Position numbers and translations under genes: made by a program. This document shows positions 1 through 5,955 of a stretch of 5,955 nucleotides of DNA, in pieces. Source of the stretch: Bacteroidales bacterium (lineage in GTDB: Bacteria; Bacteroidota; Bacteroidia; Bacteroidales; UBA10428); NCBI GenBank assembly GCA_016926235.1, contig JAFGOZ010000491.1, forward strand, positions 1-5,955, read 5' to 3'. Every line of letters starts with the position of its first letter. Positions within the stretch are counted from its first letter, which is position 1. Below the pieces are notes generated by a model. It was not told where the DNA came from. It did not search any database and worked only from the letters and a program-made list of their open reading frames with translations.

Positions 1-9
1 AAGGTTAAT

Positions 10-34
10 AAACTTAGCACTAAATGCTAAGTTT
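10..34 (+). terminator. Hairpin, possible terminator of an upstream gene
   Basis: A perfect 10-bp inverted repeat (arms 10-19 and 25-34, loop CTAAA) is followed by only one more T and then CC, so the T-tract is short. The stem has only three G-C pairs. All three forward frames meet a stop early in the window (TAA at 6-8, 28-30 and 92-94), so an upstream gene on this strand could end just before or inside the hairpin; the TAA at 6-8 would place the hairpin directly after a stop. It may be a weak intrinsic terminator or a processing/attenuation hairpin in the leader of the next gene. The weak stem and poor T-run keep confidence low. Confidence 0.4.
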
Positions 35-96
35 TCCAACCGCTCATTCTTTTATTCTATTTTACTTATTTTGGACAGACCTGAGATAAATTAAAT

Positions 97-1284
97 ATGC
101 TGAACAAATTAAATAATATTGCCTTATATTTTTTTTCATTCAGTATAGTGTTTGAATCATGGGATCCGTTTGGTTTAAAGGGTATTTTTTCTATTACCAA
201 GATGATCGGCTTTATATACATATTCTCTTCATTACCATTTATTTACTTAAGATTGTTTTCAAGAGAGACGAAATGGTTATTAATTTTGCTTTTAGTATTC
301 TTCTTTTTTTACACCTTTTCAACTATTTCCAACTTCCAGGGTCAAGCAAATATAATTTCCTTAATGAATATTTCATTGTTGCTAAATATTATTACTTTTA
401 TTTTAGTTACCAATCATATGCTAGAAAAACCAGAAACAGTTGATAATGTACTCCTTGCCTTTCTGTCTGGTGTTGTATTGATGTGGCTCTTATTTAGACT
501 TGGAATTGGGATTGGTATTGAAGGTGAAGGCCAAACCAGGAGGCTTTCATTGTTTGGAGAAAATCCCAATATGATTGGTAATAAGGCTGTAATAGCGTTT
601 ACTATAGTCCTGTACTTCCTCTTTGTCGCGAAGAAAGGCAGCCGTAGAAGGCTAATGTCAAGAATATTTCTGCTGGTATTAGTTTTAATACTTTTTTCAT
701 TAGTTATGGCCACTGGTTCTCGCGGAGCATTTATCGCATTCTTCATCTCAAGCCTCTTTGTTCTATATGTTCTAGAAGTACGTAGAATATATAAAATTAT
801 ACTTGTTGTATTTACAGTATTGATTTCCATTTATATCTGGAATCAAATAATGTACGGAGAATCAATAATGCAGAGAAGACTTATGGAGATTGTTGAAGAA
901 AGAAGCTACGGACACAGAGGTGAATTATTGGAGTATGGATTAGTTACTTTTACCAAAAATCCAATATTTGGTGTTGGCAGCATATACAAGCCATCTGAAT
1001 CTGAATTTCGTGATCCGCACAACGTATTTGTATACGTTTTATTGACTTCAGGATTAATGGGTTTTGTACCTTTTGTATTTTTTAATTATATTATTCTTAT
1101 GCGGGGGTATAGGACCTATAAACATAAGAATAATATTTTATGCTTAATCCTTTTTTTTAGTCTTGTGCTAATTATGGCAAAATCAGGTGGATTTATTTCA
1201 AAAAAGCTGCTGTGGATTACTTATGCATTTATTTCAGGAGCTGCAATTTCAAACAATATTACAAATATTTCTCAGGAAAATTAA
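97..1284 (+). CDS. O-antigen polymerase/ligase-like membrane protein (Wzy/WaaL, Wzy_C type)
   Basis: This 395-residue protein is almost entirely hydrophobic, with about 10-12 likely membrane segments (for example around 8-20, 28-50, 59-77, 87-106, 117-135, 162-177, 188-206, 210-249, 310-334, 346-362 and 368-385). Signatures of the O-antigen ligase/polymerase family are present: ENPN at 155-158, TGSRGAF at 206-212, then a long polar loop (about 250-308) with HRGELL at 273-278, NPIFGVG at 288-294 and DPHNV at 306-310. In this family the large periplasmic loop and its conserved Arg/His residues take part in joining lipid-linked glycans. Its location in a glycosyltransferase cluster favours repeat-unit polymerase (Wzy) over WaaL-type ligase, but the sequence alone does not settle this. 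The start is the first ATG after an in-frame TGA at 82-84; there is no Shine-Dalgarno. A 198-bp gap separates it from the next gene, so it may belong to a different transcript from the four downstream genes. Confidence 0.88.
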   Translation: MLNKLNNIALYFFSFSIVFESWDPFGLKGIFSITKMIGFIYIFSSLPFIYLRLFSRETKWLLILLLVFFFFYTFSTISNFQGQANIISLMNISLLLNIITFILVTNHMLEKPETVDNVLLAFLSGVVLMWLLFRLGIGIGIEGEGQTRRLSLFGENPNMIGNKAVIAFTIVLYFLFVAKKGSRRRLMSRIFLLVLVLILFSLVMATGSRGAFIAFFISSLFVLYVLEVRRIYKIILVVFTVLISIYIWNQIMYGESIMQRRLMEIVEERSYGHRGELLEYGLVTFTKNPIFGVGSIYKPSESEFRDPHNVFVYVLLTSGLMGFVPFVFFNYIILMRGYRTYKHKNNILCLILFFSLVLIMAKSGGFISKKLLWITYAFISGAAISNNITNISQEN

Positions 1285-1399
1285 ACCTTATTATTTCGCA
1301 CAGGCAGTAATGATAGAAAATAGCAAAATCATTAAGAAGAAAATTTCCAATGTTTAAAACACATCCTGTTGAAGAATTCTTAATATGGGATTTTTACAT

Positions 1400-1421
1400 G
1401 TTTATACTTATGAGTGTAAAC
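1400..1421. repeat. Imperfect dyad in the intergenic gap
   Basis: GTTTATAC (1400-1407) and GTGTAAAC (1414-1421) form an 8-bp inverted repeat with one mismatch (a G-U pair if transcribed) around a 6-base loop. It lies immediately before the direct repeats at 1422-1470. It could be an operator, a weak hairpin or part of a decayed insertion-sequence end. No T-tract follows, so it does not look like a terminator for the gene ending at 1284, which lies over 100 bp upstream. Confidence 0.35.
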
Positions 1422-1470
1422 TAGGGACAAATTGAATTACTAGTAGAGACAAATTGAATTAAATCGAATT
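1422..1470. repeat. Phased direct repeats upstream of the four-gene cluster
   Basis: An 18-base unit, TAGRGACAAATTGAATTA, occurs at 1422-1439 and again at 1444-1461 with one mismatch, a 22-bp period. Its core AAATTGAATT (1429-1438, 1451-1460) is followed at once by a third, one-mismatch copy AAATCGAATT (1461-1470), a 10-bp step. The copies therefore sit about two and then one helical turn apart, ending 12 bp before the ATG at 1483. Such phasing fits tandem protein-binding sites. It also resembles the repeated transposase-binding sites found at ends of IS21-family elements, so a remnant IS end is possible. The rest of the gap (1285-1399) shows no gene, no clear Bacteroidota promoter (TAnnTTTG) and only short AT-rich palindromes such as AAGAATTCTT at 1372-1381. 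Confidence 0.6.
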
Positions 1471-1482
1471 TTTACGTATAGT

Positions 1483-2646
1483 ATGAACATATTAGTTATT
1501 TCAGATAATTACCCTTCACGTTCATTCCCCAATGTTGGGGTTTTTGTTTACAAATTTGTTCAACAGTTATGCAAAATAGATCATCGAATTACTGTTATTG
1601 CTCCTTACCCGATAGTACCAAGAAAAATAAGATTTTCAAGATCAAATTATGGAGAAGAGTTGGCAAAAGTATTTCGTCCTTTATATTTTTCTTTATCAAC
1701 AAAACAACTAGGTGGATTCAACACTTACACAATAGCCAAAGAAATGCAAATAAGATGCATAAGATATATTATTAAAAGACATAATATTGATTATGATTTT
1801 ATTTACTGTCACTTTATTAAGAATGCATTAATTGCTATAGCCGCCTTAGAGAAATACAACAAACCGGTTTTTGCCGCAGTAGGTGAATACAAAAACATTG
1901 ATTTAGTTCAGAAATGGTATAGTAAAGCTGAGTATTATAGATTTTTGAGTAAAATACAAGGATTCATAGCGGTCTCACCGTTTATAGCTAGTAAACTAAT
2001 AGATTTAAATATTCCTAAAGAAAAAATTATTATTGCACCAAATGGTGTTGACGTTGAGGAATTTTCACCTAAGGATAAAATTCAACTAAGGGAAAAATTC
2101 AGATTTCCAAGGAACAATTTTATTATTTCTTTTATAGGACGTTTTACCCACGATAAGGGTCCGAACCGCATTCTGGAGGCAGTTGGTACTTATCCTGAAC
2201 TATCATATATATTTATAGGATATGGAAGACAGAATCTAAGTAATACTAACATAATTTTTAAAGGGAAAGTACCTTATTATAAGGTCGCCGAATTACTTGC
2301 CTGTTCAGATATTTTCGTTCTTCCTACCTTACATGAAGGTTCTAATAACGCAATCATTGAAGCTATGGCCAGTGGGCTTCCGATAGTTTCGTCTGACATA
2401 CCCGAGATAAGGGAACAATGCAATCCTGATTTCTCGATACTCGTTGATCCTATGGATATAGATGATTTAAGGAATGCCATACTTAAGATCAAGAATAATG
2501 AAGAATTACGTGAGTCCATGGCCTTAAATGCTTGTAAATACGCAATCAAATTTGATTTATACAAAAGATGTAAGAATGTAATTCAGTTTATTGAAAAAAT
2601 GATAGATAAGTGCTCAAAAAATGAAACTAATTATCAATGCAGATGA
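1483..2646 (+). CDS. GT4-family glycosyltransferase (first of three)
   Basis: This 387-residue protein has the two-domain GT-B fold signature of family GT4 retaining transferases. The N-terminal acceptor domain opens with the strand NILVIS and a glycine loop (NVGVF, 17-21). The C-terminal nucleotide-sugar domain shows APNGVD (185-190), FIGRFTHDKGP (217-227) and the E-x7-E motif at E285/E293 inside HEGSNNAIIEAMASGLP (284-300), which binds the donor nucleotide sugar. Length is normal for the family, and no signal peptide or membrane span is evident, so it should act in the cytoplasm at the inner-membrane face. Donor and acceptor sugars cannot be read from the sequence. The start is supported by the canonical N-terminal strand and an in-frame TAG at 1444-1446. 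No Shine-Dalgarno is visible. Its last 26 bp overlap the start of the deacetylase gene in another frame, suggesting coupled translation. It is the first gene of a probable four-gene operon. Confidence 0.93.
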   Translation: MNILVISDNYPSRSFPNVGVFVYKFVQQLCKIDHRITVIAPYPIVPRKIRFSRSNYGEELAKVFRPLYFSLSTKQLGGFNTYTIAKEMQIRCIRYIIKRHNIDYDFIYCHFIKNALIAIAALEKYNKPVFAAVGEYKNIDLVQKWYSKAEYYRFLSKIQGFIAVSPFIASKLIDLNIPKEKIIIAPNGVDVEEFSPKDKIQLREKFRFPRNNFIISFIGRFTHDKGPNRILEAVGTYPELSYIFIGYGRQNLSNTNIIFKGKVPYYKVAELLACSDIFVLPTLHEGSNNAIIEAMASGLPIVSSDIPEIREQCNPDFSILVDPMDIDDLRNAILKIKNNEELRESMALNACKYAIKFDLYKRCKNVIQFIEKMIDKCSKNETNYQCR

Positions 2647-3490
2647 TTTTGGCATTGCTAGAACTGCTAATAAAGCCATAATCGAGCTGTGTCATAAAGA
2701 AGTTGTAACTTCTACTACTGTCATGGCAAATATGCCATATGCCAATGAAATTGTTAATTTGTTGCCGTTTGGGAATATTAGTATTGGGCTGCATGTAAAT
2801 CTAACACAGGGGCCATCTGTATCAGATCCATTTATCATTCATAGTATTGTTGATGAACATGGCAATTTTTTTCCAAAAATGGTCCTTAAAAACAAGATTC
2901 AAATGGGGCAGATAAAAAAAGACCATATCTTAACAGAGATAAGGGCCCAATTTAAATTATTGCATGGCCTTGTAGGTGATAGATTGGATCATTTTGATTC
3001 TCATCAGGGATTAAATAAGATAAAGTTAGTTTCTGAGGGATTGATTCAAATTGCAAAAGAGACCAAACGTAAATGGGGTATCAGGGTTTATAACAAATAC
3101 TATCTAAAGGGGGAGTCTCAAAATCCCAAGTTTGTTAATCCCCGACTTATCAACTTAGTGGAGTTTGGACTAAAGAGGATTGCTATTGAAACAGTCTTGC
3201 GCCAACGAACAAAAAGATTACATCGCTATTTTTATCATCCCGACGGTTTAGTCATGACTCCAAGTCATTTAACACTTGATTTCTTCAAACAACTAATGGA
3301 GATTGAGACAACATTTTTGCCCGACTATATACTTGAAGCTGCTTGTCATCCTGCTACAGGTGTCAATGATCTGCCTGAAACCACAATGAAAGAATCAAGG
3401 ATAAAGGAATATGAATTGCTAAAATCAGAGGCATTTATTAAAGCAACCAGACGGATAAATATGATCAACTATTCAGGGATATTATATTGA
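2621..3490 (+). CDS. YdjC/ChbG-family carbohydrate deacetylase
   Basis: This 289-residue protein starts with the family hallmark INADDFGIA (5-13), whose Asp pair (D8, D9) supplies the catalytic base and a metal ligand. Further expected elements follow: GLHVNLTQG (56-64, H58), LDHFDSHQG (122-130, H124 and H128) and EAACHPATG (239-247, H243). The D-H-H metal set therefore appears intact. Known members remove N-acetyl groups from small glycans (ChbG on chitin disaccharide; HpnK is a hopanoid-pathway relative). Length is at the upper end for the family. No signal peptide is seen, so a cytoplasmic role on a precursor or lipid-linked intermediate is likelier than action on exported polymer. The ATG at 2621 lies inside the preceding gene, but the NADDFG motif right after it supports this start. 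It sits between glycosyltransferase genes with a 16-bp gap to the next, which argues for a role in polysaccharide synthesis rather than chitobiose catabolism. The substrate is unknown. Confidence 0.9.
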   Translation: MKLIINADDFGIARTANKAIIELCHKEVVTSTTVMANMPYANEIVNLLPFGNISIGLHVNLTQGPSVSDPFIIHSIVDEHGNFFPKMVLKNKIQMGQIKKDHILTEIRAQFKLLHGLVGDRLDHFDSHQGLNKIKLVSEGLIQIAKETKRKWGIRVYNKYYLKGESQNPKFVNPRLINLVEFGLKRIAIETVLRQRTKRLHRYFYHPDGLVMTPSHLTLDFFKQLMEIETTFLPDYILEAACHPATGVNDLPETTMKESRIKEYELLKSEAFIKATRRINMINYSGILY

Positions 3491-3506
3491 ATCGAACAAA
3501 CCTAAA

Positions 3507-4634
3507 ATGACAGATGTATTTCATATTAACTCCTACTTCGTTACTAACAAGGTGCACTGCGAATTGGTTTCAAAGCTTGACATGGTTGGACTAAGTCAAG
3601 TGATATATATTCCAGTAAAGAACAATTCCGATATAAGTAAGAACCGTCCTGACGATCTGACGAGAGGACATGTAATTTACTCTCATTGTTTTGGCCCATT
3701 TGCAAGGAGACTATGGCCAATAAAAATGGTTAAAATATGGCTTGATTTTAAGAAGCATTTCAAAGTTAATCCTGGTAAGGTGATTCATGCACATTCTTTG
3801 ATCGTAAACGGTTTCATTGCATGTTTAGCTAAATCTAAATGGGGAACACCATATATTGTCACTGTAAGGAACACAGATATTAATCTGTTTTTAAAGCGTT
3901 ATTCATTTTTTCGAAGGCTCGCACATATGATATTAAATCAAGCCGATAAAGTGATTACCTTATCCCCGGCTTATGGTAATATTCAGTTAAAGCGTTTCTT
4001 TTCTGAAAAAGACTTTTCCTTCTTTCAAAAAAAGCTTGAAGTAATTCCAAACGGAATAAATGATTTCTGGATCGAGAATAAAACTGCAAAAGAAAAAAGA
4101 TGCTCCATGCCAACTGTTATCTTTATTGGGCGTATAGATAGAAATAAAAATCTAGAGACCTTAATAAAGGCATGTGATGTATTAAACAACAATGAGTTAC
4201 GAATAAAGTTAATTGTTATTGGTGATGGACCATTAATGACAAGTATAAAAGCAAAAACATTTATAACAGAAATTGAATATAAGGGGTATATGATTGATAA
4301 AAACCTACTAAAAGAAACAATACGAAATTCAGATATTTTAGCTGTTACTTCTTATACTGAATCATTTGGGTTAGTTTACCCAGAAGCGATGTCACAAGGG
4401 TTGCCTGTGATCTATACACGCGGTCAGGGTTTTGATGGATTTTTTCATGATGGTGAGGTTGGATTTTCAGTAGATCCTTTTAATCCAGTTGAGATAGCAG
4501 ATAAGATAAAATCTATCCTATCAGATTATTCTAGAATTTCCAAGAATGCTTATGATAGAGCTGCAAATTTTTCATGGTCTCAGACCATCAATAAGTATCG
4601 CAGGTTATACTTGAGTAATAACAATGCGGAATAA
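3507..4634 (+). CDS. GT4-family glycosyltransferase (second of three)
   Basis: This 375-residue protein has a GT4 GT-B layout. The N-terminal domain carries VIHAHSLIVNG (92-102) and TVRNTDINLF (119-128), elements common in exopolysaccharide and capsule glycosyltransferases. The C-terminal domain has IPNGI (180-184), FIGRIDRNKN (206-215, with the Arg/Lys that contact the donor phosphate), IGDGP (238-242), and a clean E-x7-E motif at E285/E293 within ESFGLVYPEAMSQGLP (285-300). No membrane span or signal peptide is evident. Its probable role is to add one sugar to the lipid-linked repeat unit in the cytoplasm; donor and linkage cannot be assigned. The protein begins directly with its first strand (DVFHINSYF), which supports the ATG at 3507. 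No Shine-Dalgarno is visible. The gene starts 16 bp after the deacetylase stop, and its TAA shares an A with the ATG of the next gene, so all are probably on one transcript. Confidence 0.92.
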   Translation: MTDVFHINSYFVTNKVHCELVSKLDMVGLSQVIYIPVKNNSDISKNRPDDLTRGHVIYSHCFGPFARRLWPIKMVKIWLDFKKHFKVNPGKVIHAHSLIVNGFIACLAKSKWGTPYIVTVRNTDINLFLKRYSFFRRLAHMILNQADKVITLSPAYGNIQLKRFFSEKDFSFFQKKLEVIPNGINDFWIENKTAKEKRCSMPTVIFIGRIDRNKNLETLIKACDVLNNNELRIKLIVIGDGPLMTSIKAKTFITEIEYKGYMIDKNLLKETIRNSDILAVTSYTESFGLVYPEAMSQGLPVIYTRGQGFDGFFHDGEVGFSVDPFNPVEIADKIKSILSDYSRISKNAYDRAANFSWSQTINKYRRLYLSNNNAE

Positions 4635-5872
4635 TGAGAATCCTTTTAATTCATCAATATTTTCAAGAAAAAGATGGCTCCGGGGGGACTCGCTTCAATG
4701 AAATGGTTAAAATATGGCAGGAGATAGGTCATGATGTTGTTGTAATCACCGGAAACTTGTTCCAAAGAAGCACTATTAGAAAGATTCAATACAAAGGGAA
4801 GTTTGTAGTAAAAACAAATCAAGAAAATGCTGAAGTCTGGAGATGTTATGTATCGAAGGCATACAATAGGAGTTTCATTGGAAGACTTTGGGGATATTTT
4901 TCTTTTGTTTTTTCAGGCTTATATGCTGGTCTTTTTAAGGTCAAAGGGAAATTTGATTTAATCCTTGTTACTAGTCCCCCGATTTTTGTTGGCATTATTG
5001 CATATGTTCTTTCAAAAGTAAAAAGAATTCCTTTCGTTTTTGAAGTTAGAGATCTTTGGCCTGAATCAGCTATTGATACTGGTGTTATCAGGAATAAGCA
5101 TATAATAATGGGGTCTTATTGGTTTGAAGATTTTATATATAAAAGGGCGAAATTAATATGTGTTCTAACACCTGCATTTCATACTAAATTGCATGCTGAA
5201 AAACATATCCCAAAAGAAAAAATTATTCTAATCCCAAATGCTGCTGATTTTGAATTGGTCGATGAATTAAGTACCGAATTTGATCCTGATGTTTTTAGAA
5301 AAGAAACTGGAATGGATGATAATTTTGTAATTATATATATTGGGGCACACGGTGTGGCCAACGGTTTAAATCAAGTGTTGGACGTTGCAAGGCTTCTTAA
5401 AGATACTAAGGTTCTTTTCATTTTAATTGGTGGTGGTATGCAAAAGCAAAAATTAGTTTATGAAGCCAAAGATAAAAAAATCAATAATATTAGGTTTTTG
5501 GATTCAATGCCTAAAAAAGAAGCACTGAAATACGTTATAGCATCTGACGCAGGAGCCTCAATATTAATTAAGAATGAAACCTTCAAAACTGTTTATTCCA
5601 ATAAAACCTTTGACTATATGTCTTGTAAAAAACCAATTCTAATGGTCATAGATGGAATTTCTCGTGAGTTAATCGAAACCGCTGACGCTGGAATCTTTGT
5701 TGAACCTGAAAATCCTTATGATTTTGAAGAAAAAATCCGTTACTACTTAGCAAATCCTGGAGAGTTGAAGCGTCAGGGATTAAATGGATACAAATATGCC
5801 AGAGAACACTTTGATAGATCTGTCTTAGCCAAAAAATATGTGAATTATTTAAAATTGGTGATACAGGATTAA
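4634..5872 (+). CDS. WbuB-like GT4 glycosyltransferase (third of three)
   Basis: This 412-residue protein matches the WbuB-like branch of GT4. Visible elements are the N-terminal strand RILLIHQYF with GSGGTRFNEM (15-24), LVTSPPIFVG (111-120), the diagnostic FEVRDLWPES (136-145), IPNAAD (200-205), YIGAHGVANGL (235-245) and YSNKTFDYMSCKKPIL (321-336). Length is normal. Known WbuB enzymes are linked to transfer of N-acetyl-L-fucosamine in O-antigen synthesis, but the branch is broad and the donor here is only a guess. As is usual for this branch, the standard E-x7-E pair is not kept: the second Glu position aligns with D327 and the first with T319. The hydrophobic stretch around 87-102 and 108-126 may aid membrane association. 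Its ATG overlaps the previous stop as TAATG, implying translational coupling. A weak GGA (4628-4630) lies too close to act as a good ribosome site. It is the last gene in the window; 83 non-coding bases follow. Confidence 0.9.
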   Translation: MRILLIHQYFQEKDGSGGTRFNEMVKIWQEIGHDVVVITGNLFQRSTIRKIQYKGKFVVKTNQENAEVWRCYVSKAYNRSFIGRLWGYFSFVFSGLYAGLFKVKGKFDLILVTSPPIFVGIIAYVLSKVKRIPFVFEVRDLWPESAIDTGVIRNKHIIMGSYWFEDFIYKRAKLICVLTPAFHTKLHAEKHIPKEKIILIPNAADFELVDELSTEFDPDVFRKETGMDDNFVIIYIGAHGVANGLNQVLDVARLLKDTKVLFILIGGGMQKQKLVYEAKDKKINNIRFLDSMPKKEALKYVIASDAGASILIKNETFKTVYSNKTFDYMSCKKPILMVIDGISRELIETADAGIFVEPENPYDFEEKIRYYLANPGELKRQGLNGYKYAREHFDRSVLAKKYVNYLKLVIQD

Positions 5873-5900
5873 TTAGTCGGTCCTTAAAAAGTAGTTAACG

Positions 5901-5931
5901 TGTTGATTATTAACAATTAATGTTAATAACA
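5901..5931. promoter_or_regulatory. Paired TGTT...AACA palindromes downstream of the operon
   Basis: Two adjacent palindromes are visible: 5901-5915 (TGTTGATTATTAACA, one mismatched pair) and 5921-5931 (TGTTAATAACA, perfect around a central A). Their centres are 18 bp apart. Read another way, TTATTAACA (5907-5915) and TGTTAATAA (5921-5929) form a perfect 9-bp hairpin around the loop ATTAA. The hairpin is nearly all A-T and lacks a T-run directly after it, so it would be a poor intrinsic terminator. Twin operator sites for a gene beyond the window are an alternative. The remainder of 5873-5955 shows nothing else that can be supported. Confidence 0.35.
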
Positions 5932-5955
5932 TGTTTTGATTATCTGCAAGGAAAT

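Noticed and set aside
61..96. Bacteroidota-type promoter (TAnnTTTG) near TATTTTG at 67-73
   Set aside because: The spacing is one base short of the -7 consensus and no TTTG-like -33 element lies at a suitable distance upstream, so it cannot be told from AT-rich background.
159..443. 94-codon forward open frame within the polymerase gene
   Set aside because: Out-of-frame shadow rich in Tyr/Phe/Leu from AT-rich codons, with no family signature; the overlapping frame carries the Wzy_C motifs.
502..531. Short GGNATT and GAAGGN tandem repeats inside the polymerase gene
   Set aside because: They encode a degenerate GIGIGIEGEG stretch with third-position changes; too short and imperfect to be a phase-variable microsatellite.
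414..830. 138-codon open frame on the minus strand inside the polymerase gene
   Set aside because: It lies fully antisense to a strongly supported membrane protein, has no recognisable motif, and its composition is what reverse reading of hydrophobic codons gives.
1372..1381. Palindrome AAGAATTCTT in the intergenic gap
   Set aside because: A single 10-bp AT-rich palindrome is expected by chance and has no second copy or flanking promoter in the window.
2277..2564. 95-codon minus-strand open frame inside the first GT4 gene
   Set aside because: Antisense to the conserved E-x7-E region of a clear glycosyltransferase, and no motif of its own.
5179..5361. 60-codon minus-strand open frame inside the WbuB-like gene
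   Set aside because: Short antisense shadow of a well-supported coding region, with no promoter or family signature.

Overview
The window looks like part of a cell-surface polysaccharide locus (O-antigen, capsule or exopolysaccharide) from a member of the Bacteroidota. The case for that phylum is indirect. The DNA is AT-rich (about one third G+C by eye), none of the five starts has a convincing Shine-Dalgarno sequence (usual in that phylum), and the protein set (a Wzy-type membrane protein, GT4 glycosyltransferases, a WbuB-like transferase and a YdjC/ChbG-type deacetylase) is common there. No rRNA, tRNA, CRISPR array, transposase gene or intact mobile element is visible. All five genes are on the + strand.

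Layout. Positions 1-96 are a leader with a perfect 10-bp hairpin (10-34), probably the end of an upstream transcription unit. Positions 97-1284 encode a polytopic O-antigen polymerase/ligase-like protein (Wzy_C type). Positions 1285-1482 form a 198-bp non-coding gap, the largest in the window, with a dyad followed by a phased direct repeat (AAATTGAATT-type units) just upstream of the next gene. Positions 1483-5872 hold four tightly packed genes: a GT4 glycosyltransferase, a YdjC/ChbG-type carbohydrate deacetylase that starts 26 bp inside it, a second GT4 enzyme after 16 bp, and a WbuB-like GT4 enzyme sharing one base (TAATG) with its predecessor. Positions 5873-5955 are non-coding and carry two adjacent TGTT...AACA palindromes.

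How the genes fit together (inference). The three glycosyltransferases would add successive sugars to a lipid-linked repeat unit on the cytoplasmic face of the inner membrane. The deacetylase would remove an N-acetyl group from a HexNAc residue in that unit or its precursor, leaving a free amine. The Wzy-like protein would polymerise the flipped unit, or ligate the chain, on the periplasmic side. The initiating sugar-phosphate transferase, a Wzx flippase, nucleotide-sugar synthesis genes and any export genes are not in the window and should lie on either side. This is an accessory region, but every protein belongs to a known family. The least explained elements are the placement of the deacetylase among the transferases and the repeats in the two non-coding stretches.
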